Source: Globisporangium splendens
Taxonomy: Eukaryota; Oomycota; Peronosporomycetes; Pythiales; Pythiaceae
Assembly: GCA_006386115.1 (NCBI GenBank)
Contig: VFIW01000182.1
Location: 1-42,827, forward strand
Length of the DNA: 42,827 nt
Reading direction: 5' to 3'
Shown here: positions 31,992 to 42,100 of the stretch, in pieces
How positions within the stretch are numbered: the first letter of the stretch is position 1
How the letters are laid out: each line of letters opens with the position of its first letter
Program-made: the position numbers and the translations under genes
The notes under the pieces: model-generated
What the model was told of the DNA's origin: nothing
Seen by the model: only the letters and a program-made list of their open reading frames with translations
Databases searched by the model: none

Positions 31992-33182
31992 TCACCAGAC
32001 TGCCATCGCAAACGGATCAAACGATCGGCGAAACGCGCGCGAAGGGTGCACCACCTGGTAGTACGGCATGCGGACCTCCAGTGTGCCGTCCTCGCTCAAC
32101 ACCTGCGATGCTTCCTCCATGTTCAGAGCGTTCGCTGGGAGCCGCTCCGCGATCTCGAAGCGACCAAACGTCGGCACGCCACTGAACCGCGACACCATAA
32201 TATCCTTCTGTGTTGGACGCTTGACACCGGAGATGCGGAGCACGCCCGCGTCCCCGTTCCATTGCACGCGGAAATCGTTGCGATCGATGCCGCGAAGGTT
32301 GGCGACGAGATACACGCCGTCGCGACGCTTCTGGATCTGGTAGTATGGACGCCAGACTGGGAGCGATCGAGCATCGATATCGGTTCCTGGAAGACGGCGC
32401 GCTTCTGGTTCGGCTTGGTTGTCATCATCTTCCTCCTCTTTTTCGTCTTCATCCTGGTTGTCATCCTCGTCGTCTTCCTCGGCGTCTTCGTCGTCATCCG
32501 TCATTTCCTGATCGTCATCTTCCTCTTCTTCATCTTCGGTGGCGAACAACGACTTTACGTGGACACCTTCGCCAGCTTTGGTTTCTTGAGCCATGCTCGT
32601 GTCTTCTTCGTTCGCTTTGTCCGCGCTATGTTGTTGTTCATTTGGCTGTGAGGCACTTGGAGATGCTGCTTCGGTAGCCTCAGGCTCTGCGACGACAACG
32701 ACCTCTGGTTCGGGCAAACGAGCGATCGTCTGCTCACCAAACTCCTTCAACTTGGCACTCTTCACCTTTAGCGCATCGGCCGTGGCCAGAAGACTCTGAA
32801 TGAACACCACCAGCGCCTTGCGAGTTTCTTTCACTTCCGCATTGCCAAAGCTCAATATGTTGTCTAGGTCGCACAGGTATCGCGTCAGCAGTTCGCCCTG
32901 CTCCTTCGCTTGGTAATCGAACGCTCCGAGTTCCATGCGCATCTTCTTCACGACCCGGTCATACAACGAACGCGCAGCGCCTTGTGTTTCTTCGTCCAGC
33001 TGCATCTTGGCAAGTCGCAACCGCGCATACCAAGTCATGCCGCACACCATGGCTGCCAGGTGCGCATACTGGTTTGGCAGTCGCGTGGCCATCTTGTCTT
33101 GCACTTGCTTGACCTTGGTGTCAATGGCGCGGAGCTTGTCGAGCTCCCGTTGCACCTGCTGCCGCTGTTCTTGAGCCTCCAT
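31992..33182 (-). CDS. BAG domain plus alpha-crystallin (Hsp20-like) fusion protein
   Basis: Single exon, 396 aa, ATG 33182. Residues 1-65 are helical and basic. Residues about 70-140 resemble a BAG domain, whose last two helices normally bind the Hsp70 ATPase domain and drive nucleotide release (LLTRYLCDLDNILSFGN, then VKETRKALVVFIQSLL). Residues 217-260 are almost purely acidic. Residues about 277-375 form an alpha-crystallin-type fold: YYQIQKRRDGVYLVANLRG, then FGRFEIAERLPANALN, then LSEDGTLEVRMPY, matching the strands of small heat-shock proteins. The protein would join an Hsp70 exchange factor to a holdase in one chain, probably cytosolic or nuclear. The BAG call is by pattern only (confidence 0.6); the Hsp20 call is firmer (0.85). 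It is divergent from the gene at 33794. Confidence 0.75.
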   Translation of the reverse strand: MEAQEQRQQVQRELDKLRAIDTKVKQVQDKMATRLPNQYAHLAAMVCGMTWYARLRLAKMQLDEETQGAARSLYDRVVKKMRMELGAFDYQAKEQGELLTRYLCDLDNILSFGNAEVKETRKALVVFIQSLLATADALKVKSAKLKEFGEQTIARLPEPEVVVVAEPEATEAASPSASQPNEQQHSADKANEEDTSMAQETKAGEGVHVKSLFATEDEEEEDDDQEMTDDDEDAEEDDEDDNQDEDEKEEEDDDNQAEPEARRLPGTDIDARSLPVWRPYYQIQKRRDGVYLVANLRGIDRNDFRVQWNGDAGVLRISGVKRPTQKDIMVSRFSGVPTFGRFEIAERLPANALNMEEASQVLSEDGTLEVRMPYYQVVHPSRAFRRSFDPFAMAVW

Positions 33183-33793
33183 TGCTCTGCTGCTGCTCTT
33201 GTGTTGCTGTCGTCACTTGCGTAGCACGTGGTAAGTTGTCGAATGAGCGCTTTCTTCGTCCAGGAAGGCGCTGGGGTTGCTGCAGAGCCATGCGCACGAG
33301 CTCATGTGTCCCAGTCACATGTTGCAGAGCTACGTTCCCCATTCGAAAGAAAAAAGCAGGAGTGATTGTCTCATGGACCATCTGATTCGATGCCTGTGTT
33401 CCGGAATATTCTCGACGAGAGGCGAAAGTTCTAGTCGGTAGGCTCACTTTCTTGCAACCTTCGAGCCACATTCAGACAAAAGTGTCCCTTCGTCTAACCT
33501 TCAGTACACACTCTCCATTCGCACAACCTTAGCAACACACCCTTCGTGCAACCTTCTAGGCACATTTTGACCAAAGAGGCAACGAGTCGATTTGTACCTG
33601 TTGAAGTGGTACATTGTGCCATCATTCACACCCACTCTGTTGTCACCGTTGCGATGCAGGGATGAGAGTCGTTTGTATGGGCGTTTGTAAACAAGGCATT
33701 GTCTTCCACATTCGAATATTGAAATTCCACTTCTGAGCCCAGTGTGCGCGCACATTCGTCACAAGAAGCCCCATACTGCACAGCAAAGCGGCC
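33183..33793. other. shared upstream region of two divergent genes
   Basis: About 0.6 kb between two ATGs pointing away from each other. It holds four degenerate copies of an AACCTT-centred unit (33448-33577). TCACTCC at about 33357-33363 on the minus strand fits the initiator consensus for the BAG gene, but it is some 175 bases from the ATG. Confidence 0.45.
33448..33577 (+). repeat. four degenerate copies of an AACCTT unit
   Basis: AACCTT occurs at 33456-33461, 33496-33501, 33525-33530 and 33550-33555, each usually preceded by TTCG or CTTG and followed within ten bases by CACA. First and last copies are the most alike (TGCAACCTTCGAGCCACATT and TGCAACCTTCTAGGCACATT). Could be decayed tandem repeats or a cluster of binding sites. 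Confidence 0.5.
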
Positions 33794-34822
33794 ATGTCCA
33801 AGCGCACGGGGAAGGAGAACGTGCGCGCCACGCGCAGCAGCAGTTCCCACAACAGTAGCAATACAAACAGCGGCAGTACGAGCAAGAAGGCGGTGACGCG
33901 ACAACAGAGCGAGTTGCACGACGAGCGCGAACCTCTGGTCCAACTGCACGAAGACGAAGAACAGAACGCACGAACGGGGGCTACGAAAGCGAAGCGGAGA
34001 CGCGTTGGCAACGCGCTTGCGGAGGAGGAAGGACGGAAGACGCAGACGCGAAGCAGACGGCAGGCGGTCCGTGCGGATGATGAGGACGACGTGGACATGG
34101 AGACAGAGGAGGGAAACAGCTATAATGGGAGCACAACCAGTGGGAACGGCAAACACAATGCGACCCGGCGAGAGAAGAGGAAGGGACCTTCTCAGCACAC
34201 AAGCAGCTCCAAGATATCGCCGACGTCGGCGCAGAACTTGTTCCAGTTCACGTGCCGCTTGCTGCAATCTCAGAAGCTGGAGTTTGAAGTGCGCGCTCGC
34301 GAATTTGAAGAAAAGAATGCACGAGTCGCCGCCGAACGACATAAATGGGAGAAGAAAATCCGTGGCGTTAAGCGGCAACTTCAAGCGTATGGACACCCTG
34401 TGGACGGTGTAGATGGTGGTGACACAGCTAGCAGTGGCAATGGGACTGTTGTTGAAAATGGCGCAATGCTCGCAACAAACGTGCTGGACCCTCGCTTCCG
34501 TGGCAACACGAACTGGAATGTGACGGCGACAACGACGTCCTTGACGACGACTGGCACCATGAATGGGAGCAACGGTGCAGATGCAGGAAGTAGCAATAGC
34601 ACCCATTTGATCACAATGCGCGACGCATTTTCGAGTCGGACGAGTGCTCCTGCTTCTTCGTCGACGGGCTCGGGCATGGACTCGCTCATCCCGGTCAGCA
34701 TTCACCACATGGAAACGCAGATTCAAGACACATTGCGGTTACGAAGGCAGCAGATGGATGAGCTCATGAAGGATCTCCATGGCATTCATGGGTTGAACGA
34801 CAAGATCACCCGGCTGCGGTAG
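33794..34822 (+). CDS. conserved-looking nuclear coiled-coil protein, unknown function
   Basis: Single exon, 342 aa. The N-terminal 135 residues are Ser/Thr/Asn-rich and basic, with candidate nuclear localisation signals (KAKRRRVGN, RREKRKG) and an acidic patch (ADDEDDVDMETEE). Residues about 145-200 form a likely coiled coil (SQKLEFEVRAREFEEK, then RHKWEKKIRGVKRQL). A long low-complexity Asn/Ser/Thr linker follows. The last 45 residues are helical again (THMETQIQDTLRLRRQQ-like, MDELMKDLHG). No domain is recognised. The layout suggests a nuclear scaffold or transcription-associated protein; this is inference. The ATG at 33794 is the first in frame and is preceded by GCC. Confidence 0.65.
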   Translation: MSKRTGKENVRATRSSSSHNSSNTNSGSTSKKAVTRQQSELHDEREPLVQLHEDEEQNARTGATKAKRRRVGNALAEEEGRKTQTRSRRQAVRADDEDDVDMETEEGNSYNGSTTSGNGKHNATRREKRKGPSQHTSSSKISPTSAQNLFQFTCRLLQSQKLEFEVRAREFEEKNARVAAERHKWEKKIRGVKRQLQAYGHPVDGVDGGDTASSGNGTVVENGAMLATNVLDPRFRGNTNWNVTATTTSLTTTGTMNGSNGADAGSSNSTHLITMRDAFSSRTSAPASSSTGSGMDSLIPVSIHHMETQIQDTLRLRRQQMDELMKDLHGIHGLNDKITRLR

Positions 34823-34899
34823 GCTCAAGTCGTAACGTGGAGAGGCTCCTCACAACGGTATGAACGTGGGTACACCCGCCATTTTTATTATATTCTAAT

Positions 34900-34932
34900 C
34901 CACACACACACACACTCTCTCTCTCAAAAAAA
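34900..34932 (+). repeat. (CA)n(CT)n microsatellite plus A run
   Basis: About seven CA units, then CT units, then a run of seven A. It lies in the 3' flank of the coiled-coil gene, within the 300-base gap before the next gene. Confidence 0.8.
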
Positions 34933-35131
34933 CACAATGCACTGACTTCCAAAGCGTAGCAAACAGGGTCAAGACGCCCAGTTTGCTTGGGCGATTCCCC
35001 TCGCAACTCGTTTTGGTGCAACGCAGATGATCTTTCCAACTGTTGTTGAATTAGACGAGCTTCGATCGAGAGTGGGGGTACATTGTGTGAGTGAAGGTCT
35101 CTCTCCCTCTCCAACTGGATCGGCATGATCC

Positions 35132-35148
35132 ATCATTTCGCCATTTCG
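35132..35148 (+). promoter_or_regulatory. oomycete-type Inr/FPR core promoter of the kinase/2H gene
   Basis: ATCATTTCGCCATTTCG reads as TCATTTC (initiator TCATTYY), one base, then CCATTTC, one mismatch from the FPR core CAWTTT. This is the known Phytophthora arrangement. It lies after the ATG at 35125 and before that at 35224, so if used, translation starts at 35224. Confidence 0.6.
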
Positions 35149-35223
35149 CCATTGACCACGGCAGGTGCACTTTCCCAAGCTTCCTCGTGTCTCGTGAGCG
35201 ACCCCGTTTGGCTTATCTCAAGG

Positions 35224-38200
35224 ATGCAGCGAGGGAATATGCGGCGCCAAGGCTCGTCCTCGAGGCGCAGAGGCTCCGGTCGTCGCTTTTCGACGGATAA
35301 CGAGAGCAGCAACGATGCGCAAAACAGCAACAGCGGCGCGACCAGCAGTAATGGAGCACCACCACCTGCGCCGTCGTCACAAGCACAACGTCCGGGTCTG
35401 AGTCGCGGCGGTGGATCTGCACGACGAAGTGGAGGAGGCGGCAGCTTTGGCGGTGCCGGCAGTGGCAGAAGTGGCGGTGGTCGTCGTCAGCAGGAGCCAA
35501 GTGACCAAGAAATCCGACATCTGATTCAAAGCGCTAACGTGCAGCACACGGTCTCGTTGCAGTTGAACATCCCAGAAGTCGAGCAGCTGTATGCGCGCTG
35601 GAAGCAGTTTGAGCAGCTTTGTGGTACCAGCGCCGAGACGATGACGCACAAGGCAACGAGCAGTAGCGGTTTGCTGACCATTCCGCTTGCGGTGTTTGGT
35701 CTGCATGACTGGGAAGAGCTCATTGCGTTCCAACGCGTGATCGCAGGGCTCCGACGACCACAGCATCAAGACCAGGAAGCCAAAGTATCGGCTCGTGCGC
35801 ACGTTCAGTGTGATCACAAGCTCCTTGAGTGGAAGTACGAGGTGTCGGTCTCACCCGATGCAGAAGACACACTCTGGGCGTTCACCAACGAATTAGTGCT
35901 GCAAGCTAGAAGCGCTGGCGTCGTTGGCCGGCCGTTGCTGTCCTCACGCAGTGGTAGCTTGGTGTTCACTCTCGCGTCCGTGTTCACAACGCCCTCACCC
36001 TTTGAAGGAGAAAATACAGAGGCTCAGCAGCTGGGATGGCATGGCGCTTTTCCGTGGGATCGAATCGTGGTGGAAGCATCGGCAAGCAATGGTGCGTCAA
36101 CAAAGATTGTGCAGATGGCGCATCTGCCTGCAATCTCGCTGACTCCCCCAGGTGCCTATATCCATGAGTTCCCAGACCTCCAATATCCGAGCCTTGCACC
36201 GCTCGTTGATGAATTGCTGCACGGGAATGCGGCGACAGAACGACCAAGCGTCGTGATTCTGCGCGGGATCCCTGGAAGTGGGAAGAGTACACTCGGTCGA
36301 GAGATCGCGGCAATCGCCAAGCACCGCAATGCCTCCTGTGCGATCTTTTCCGCCGACCTTTTCTTTATTGGCGCGCGTGGCTACGAGTTCGACGTCAAGA
36401 AGATCGGCCACGCACACAATGACTGCAAGAAGCGCTTCCAGAATGCGCTCTTTAAGAAAAGCACAGATATCCTGGTCGTTGACAACACGCACACGCAGTA
36501 CTGGGAGTATGAAGGGTATGCTGAACTTGCGTTGCAGCACGGATGCCGCCTACAGATTCTGGAAATGACGTGTCCCGACTTGAGTACGTGCATCCAAATG
36601 GCGAAACGCAATTCTCACGGCGTGCCTGTCGCCAAAGTGATCCAGATGTATCTTCGCTGGGAAGCAGATGATCGCGCGTTGACGTTTTTGCCGCAGTTTG
36701 AATACGCGATGCTCAATAGGAACCCAGTCTCGCGAAATAGCGACAGCAGTTTGGTGTACGTCGGTTTGTTTATTGCGGCTGACGATCGTGCAAGGCTACT
36801 CGAGTCGTGTCGACCCAAGCACAGCAATGTGTTTGGTGAGCACGTCACGCTTTTCTACAAACCCACCAAGGCGTACGTTCGCCATGTCGCGATTGGTGAA
36901 GAGGTGGTGGTGCATGCCGTGGAGCTCGTCGAAGACAATCAGGGCCAGACTATCCGTGTCGAGTTTGCGAGCCAGATTTCCTTGAAGATGCGCAACAAGA
37001 TCCCGCACGTCACGATCTCGACCAGGAACAATGTCGGCGCGTACTACTCGAACGAGCTCCTGGAAAGTACTACTGCTCGCCGCATCGCGATCGTGAGCCA
37101 GGACGACAAGTCAAGTAGCAAAATCGTGCTTACAGCTCGTTTGGGTGTCGCGGTGCTTTCACAAAACCGCCGACTGATTACGACGACTTCACCCTTTGCA
37201 TTATATGACAAGTGCAGCAGCAACGCAAAGCGAGCAGCTACACATGGAGTGGAGCATGAATTCTCGAATGTTTTCGTGCTCTATGTGGACGAAGACGATC
37301 TCAAAGTGTCCATGCAGACGACCAGCCATTCGCTGCAATCTGTATTGACAAAGATACTGCTGCACGAACAAGTGCAGCATCATATGGGATCACCCTGCAG
37401 CACGCGTCGCATCCTGTGTGTCAAACTAAGCCATTCGTCTGATAGTCTGTCGTCAACACAACTTGTGGAGAATATGCAGCGTATCCTTCTTCCGTCTCCA
37501 GCGCACCTGCTTCCATTCGATACGTTTGTGTGCTTGCCATCCGATAAAAGCTTCGCGCAGTTCTTGCAACAAGAACGCTCCAGTCATGCGGTCAAGAAAG
37601 TGACGGTCTTGACAACGTCCGAGCAGCCATTTTCTTCATCATCATCAGCTGAAATGGAGATTCTCCGACCGATTGCGGTCTCGATCAACAAAATCGATCT
37701 CCCAAGTGCACAGCATGATCCCCGGATCATGGCTCCATACGCCCTGACGTTGACAGGTGCGATGGATTGCTTGAATCTGGGGGTTCAGGAGCAAACTCGC
37801 CATTCGATCAACCGAGGCATGGGTGTAGCTCAAGACGCATGGAACAAAGTGCAACACGGCGGCTCCACGGTGCAACGAATGGATTCCAGTGTGGCAGGAT
37901 TGGATGCGACGGTCATCGATCTCGGCGTAATCATGAGCAAGGATGACTCGGCGCCATTGCGAGAGCTACATGAGCGGATGCTTGCGACAATGGTAGAGAA
38001 CGGAGTCATTGCGCATTCGTCCAAGCTCGTGGGTGCACCAGGTCGTATCTATTTCCAAGTTTGCTCCCAGGCGAGCTACTGCCCAGTTTTTCGACTGCAG
38101 ATCCTTGCACCGTCGAAATCGTCGCCCGAGCAAGCCCGAATGGAATTTTACAATTCGCTGCGTCACCAAGTCCAACAATTCCATGAAGCCGAGACGTTCA

Positions 38201-38967
38201 CCAATCTCGTCGCATTGGTTCGTGCGACCTTGCGCTCGCATTGCCTTCCGATCGCGAACGAGTGGTCGCTTGCACCAGCTGTGGATTTGCTGAGTGAGAC
38301 GTTGGTGCTTGGTTTTTTGCAGCAAAATGACGAGTTTCAAGCAGCGTGTGCTGCTGCGTCCATTATGCAGCAACAAGTCGAGCGATCGGAAGAAATGGAC
38401 GCACTGCCATTGTTTTACCAGATGCTTCAATACCTTCAGGACTGGACACAGACGCAGTGGGATGACGCGTTGGGACATCTACTTAGACTGCATACTGGAG
38501 CTAATCTGTCAAGTAGCGATATCGCGAAAGCCCTACAGACTGCAGCGGAGATCTGCCACCATTTCCGTCACCCGCGCAACCCCGATCGCAAGGACTCCAG
38601 CAAGAGCTCATCCATTGTCCTCGAGTTGCTACATGCACTTTTCGATACACCCAGTGGTCACAGCGAGGATGCGCTGCTGCGAGCGTACATCAACGTGGAA
38701 AATGCCGAAGACTCGTTCGCGGCGCAACTTGTTTGCGATGCTGTGAAACTCGCGGCTTCCAGTGAACATGTGAATCCAGACCAGGAGACCGTATTTTGCG
38801 CGCCGAGTCGTCTTGCGCGCAAGCGTGTCGAACTAGCGGCAGCATCGGAGGAATCCCTGTCGCGGATCATGGCTGAAGTGCGCGCTACGACCTCGCTTGT
38901 ATGGAGTGAACTGGATTGCAGTCCGCTGCTCTCCGTGTTCGACTGCGCCACTGATATTGCGCTGTAG
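35224..38967 (+). CDS. P-loop polynucleotide-kinase-like plus 2H phosphoesterase protein
   Basis: Single exon, 1,247 aa from ATG 35224 (1,280 from 35125, which a core promoter overlaps). Residues below count from 35125. Residues 35-125 are Arg/Gly/Ser-rich, with RGGGSARR-type repeats typical of RNA-binding tails. Near 384-530 lies an N4BP2/T4-Pnk-type kinase: Walker A RGIPGSGKST, FSADLFF, AHNDCKKRF, VVDNTHTQYWEYEGY and KRNSHGVPVAKV. Near 545-640 is a 2H phosphoesterase with two H-x-T motifs: GEHVTLFYKP (573) and PHVTIST (628). Kinase followed by phosphodiesterase is the order in fungal and plant tRNA ligases, but the N-terminal part shows no ligase KxxG motif that I can see. The C-terminal 640 residues are unassigned. 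Predicted role: healing of RNA ends. It converges with the phosphatase gene, 213 bases away. Confidence 0.78.
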   Translation: MQRGNMRRQGSSSRRRGSGRRFSTDNESSNDAQNSNSGATSSNGAPPPAPSSQAQRPGLSRGGGSARRSGGGGSFGGAGSGRSGGGRRQQEPSDQEIRHLIQSANVQHTVSLQLNIPEVEQLYARWKQFEQLCGTSAETMTHKATSSSGLLTIPLAVFGLHDWEELIAFQRVIAGLRRPQHQDQEAKVSARAHVQCDHKLLEWKYEVSVSPDAEDTLWAFTNELVLQARSAGVVGRPLLSSRSGSLVFTLASVFTTPSPFEGENTEAQQLGWHGAFPWDRIVVEASASNGASTKIVQMAHLPAISLTPPGAYIHEFPDLQYPSLAPLVDELLHGNAATERPSVVILRGIPGSGKSTLGREIAAIAKHRNASCAIFSADLFFIGARGYEFDVKKIGHAHNDCKKRFQNALFKKSTDILVVDNTHTQYWEYEGYAELALQHGCRLQILEMTCPDLSTCIQMAKRNSHGVPVAKVIQMYLRWEADDRALTFLPQFEYAMLNRNPVSRNSDSSLVYVGLFIAADDRARLLESCRPKHSNVFGEHVTLFYKPTKAYVRHVAIGEEVVVHAVELVEDNQGQTIRVEFASQISLKMRNKIPHVTISTRNNVGAYYSNELLESTTARRIAIVSQDDKSSSKIVLTARLGVAVLSQNRRLITTTSPFALYDKCSSNAKRAATHGVEHEFSNVFVLYVDEDDLKVSMQTTSHSLQSVLTKILLHEQVQHHMGSPCSTRRILCVKLSHSSDSLSSTQLVENMQRILLPSPAHLLPFDTFVCLPSDKSFAQFLQQERSSHAVKKVTVLTTSEQPFSSSSSAEMEILRPIAVSINKIDLPSAQHDPRIMAPYALTLTGAMDCLNLGVQEQTRHSINRGMGVAQDAWNKVQHGGSTVQRMDSSVAGLDATVIDLGVIMSKDDSAPLRELHERMLATMVENGVIAHSSKLVGAPGRIYFQVCSQASYCPVFRLQILAPSKSSPEQARMEFYNSLRHQVQQFHEAETFTNLVALVRATLRSHCLPIANEWSLAPAVDLLSETLVLGFLQQNDEFQAACAAASIMQQQVERSEEMDALPLFYQMLQYLQDWTQTQWDDALGHLLRLHTGANLSSSDIAKALQTAAEICHHFRHPRNPDRKDSSKSSSIVLELLHALFDTPSGHSEDALLRAYINVENAEDSFAAQLVCDAVKLAASSEHVNPDQETVFCAPSRLARKRVELAAASEESLSRIMAEVRATTSLVWSELDCSPLLSVFDCATDIAL

Positions 38968-39180
38968 AGCATGGTCAAAGTCAGAAATCACCCGCGACAA
39001 ATTCTTCGTGGAGTCAAACTCGAAGAAATATTCCCAAGCGTTAAAGATTCTAAAATTTCATTGTCATTCACACAGTTGTCCTCACATTTCAAAGCGATCA
39101 AGCGTCAAGAGGTATGTTTGCTTGGTGGATCAGGTTCATCACTGGCGTATTCGTTTGCCTCACACTTCCATTTTCAGAAT

Positions 39181-42100
39181 TTACGAGTCTCGCGCGGTCA
39201 CGGACGTCACGATATCCTGGATCGTGCACATCGGCGGTCTATAGATCTCGGGCAGCAACTTGCGCTGGATCGAGTTGAACGAGTACTTGTAACGCCCGAC
39301 ATTCTTCTTGGCGATCTCCATGCGGACGCCAAACTCGCGCATGATGTTGGCGACGTTCTTGACTTCCTCCAAAGGTCCGTATTCCGTCGCGCCGCCCATT
39401 TCGATTTCCTCCAGTACGTGGCGCTTGCGCTGCACCACCAGCCGCGCTTGCTCGAGCGTGGCACTCATCGCCGTACGATCCTTGCCGGATTTGCAGTACG
39501 TGACGCGGCCGCCATGCAAGCTTCTCACGGCGTCACTCGCATGCAATAAGATGCACGTGTTCTTCGACGACGAGCTCTCGGTCTCGACGCTCACACGCAA
39601 GTTGCGGAGGATCTCATCGGGATGCGAGCCCACGCTGGTCTCGGACGTGGCCACGCCGCACGCCGTAAAGCGGTTGTAGTACTCGACGATCGAGCGGAAG
39701 CTCGTGCTGTTGATCTTGGACTGGATCGAGACGCCCGAGTGGCCCACCATGTTCGCTAGACTCTGCATTTCGTTGATGCCTTGTGTGAAGAGCACCGAGG
39801 TCACAGTGATCAGCTCGCCTTGGCGCAGTGACTCGGGCAGCAGCGCGAACTCAGCACTGGGAACCGGGACGCGGATCGTGTAGCCGATATGCTCGCGCTT
39901 CTCGAGCACGACGTCCGTCAAGTTGCTTTCAAACAGCTGGAACGCGAACGTCTCGAGGCATTTGATCGCCACCCATGCGTCCGAGAGCATGCGCAGCTCT
40001 TTGCCGTGCGAAGAGATGAGACTCTCCCACCCAATCAGAAAGCCCACCTTTGCCATTTGCTCCAGTACCTTGATATTCTTCTCTTGCAGACACAGGTCAA
40101 GCTCTGTGACAAAGCACGTGACAAGACCACTCACGGACTGCGAGACCGCGACGCTTTTGCGCAAATAGTACTCCGTCCGCAGCATCTCCAAGCGACACAG
40201 CACGCGCACCGCGTAGTTGATGGAGGTCGTCGGGTCGATGCCGTCTTCCGCTTCGGTGCGCAGAGGCGGGTACTTAGCGTCCGCCACCATGAAGCCGCCA
40301 TCTTCCGCAGCTTGCATATCTTTTGGTCTCGGGGGCTTCTTTGCAGCCGGCAATCGCTTCTTCGCGGCCTTTGCGCCTGCCACAGCTCGTGCCGCCATCG
40401 AATTGTATTTCTTTGGTGCAGCAGGTCTTGCAATTTCGTTTTGAGGACTGCTGCTGTCAGGATCGCTAGAATTTGCTGCTGCGCTTTCAGTCTCGTTGAG
40501 TTGATCGTCTTCGCTGTCGTCGAGCTCCTCTGGTACAGAGCTGAACACGTAATCAGTCATATCTTCAGCCAAAAACGAGTTGTTATCTCTCACGTTGCTT
40601 GTCATGATTCGCGGAGTGCACCTATCGAGGATGCCTTGCAATCGGTGGATCTCCAGCTCCATTTCACGAAGACCGTACTCCGACAAACCCATGGCATGAG
40701 CCGTTGGTGCGCCACATGTGATCGTAGCGTGTGTTTCGGGAAGCATCGCACGCTGCTGGAGCGATGCCTGCGGCGACGAAGCTGAGGACACTGGACTGTT
40801 AGGCTTTGTCGCATTTGAGAAGCTCAGTCCAAGCAAATCTTCGGTCGACGCTTGCGCGTCCAGACGCGGTTGCCCAGACGCCGTTGATGATGATGGACCA
40901 GCGAGCGAGGCAAAGTTTCGGTAAATGCGGAAATACGAAACGTGCAAGTTTGTTGGAATGCTTTGCACGTCCGCGCGTTTCTTGTCTTGACTCGACTTGA
41001 ACGTTTTCTTCTGCGCCAGCAGATTCTCGCTCAGGCGAATCATATCGTTCACACCCGCAATGTGTCGCTGCAGGGCAACGACATGCGGGTACAGGAAGTT
41101 GAGCGGCATCTCATTCTCGAGCGGATTGGTCGTCGATGGCGGTGCACAGTCTGCTGCGAGTCTCTGTGTCCGAGGTTGTCCAGGCGACGAAGTTGACGCA
41201 GCCGCACTGTCTGCATCGCCACTCTCTGCTGATTCGGATGACTCGACGGGGTTCGCGAGCAGAATGTTCAATCGAAGCTGAATCTGGCCAAAGATCTCGT
41301 CATTCGTTGGCGATCGGACGTCAAACCAGTCCACGAGCGTCAACGACGTCACAATTTGTCGACTGCTTGCTCCAGCCTCGTCCTCATCGGCGCCAGCGTC
41401 TGCCACGATCTTCTGCTCGACGGTCATCGAGTCCCGCACACTTTGAAGTGGCACAAGGATTTCACCGATGACCTCGTTCTCCACGCCCGTCATGTACGCA
41501 TAGCTCTCGTTGTACACCTCAAAGCGGAGCCACCCGGTAAGTTCATGGTCCTTGTTTTGCAAAATACTCGGTCGATAGAACAGAAACTGCTTGAGCGAAT
41601 TGACTGGCGACACGTCGACGCGACTTGGCAATGCTGCCGACACAAACATCTTGGTATTCGGCTTCCCGTGCGGGCATTTCGTCGTCGCCGACTTGTTCGT
41701 CGACCAGACGGGATCGCACGTGTCGTACTCGGTGTTGGTTTTCCCGACAAGAAACTCGTGCGGACCACTCGCTCCATCGGAATACTTGACGGTCACGAAC
41801 GGGTTGATGGAGCCACCACTGCTGGACTCGCTTTTCGTACCTGCAGATTCGCCAGCTGCTCCGCTGGCTCCTCCTGTGGCACCTGGGCCGGCCCACTTGC
41901 CTGCCTGGGTCTTTAAGCGGTTCATAATGCCTCCCCGACCAGCAACCATCGAAAACGCCGACGGCCGTGACGCCGACGTCGCCAGACTGTCCGAGGAACT
42001 CGAGGTTCCCGTCGTGAGATTCCGACCGCAGATCACCTGCACGCGGTACACGTCGTGACCAAAGTTGAGCGCTTCGGCATCGTCATCGAAATGGCGGCTC

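Noticed and set aside
31707..32651. Plus-strand open frame of 314 codons opposite the BAG/Hsp20 gene
   Set aside because: Its Val/Ile/Phe-rich stretch is only the antisense of the acidic GAA/GAC run, so the apparent membrane segments are an artefact.
33626..34726. Minus-strand open frame of 366 codons opposite the coiled-coil gene
   Set aside because: Low-complexity and Arg/Ser/Leu/Cys-rich from antisense reading; the plus strand has a start in good context and a coiled coil.
36010..37100. Short frames on the opposite strand of the kinase/2H gene
   Set aside because: They are antisense shadows; the plus-strand protein has catalytic motifs throughout this interval.
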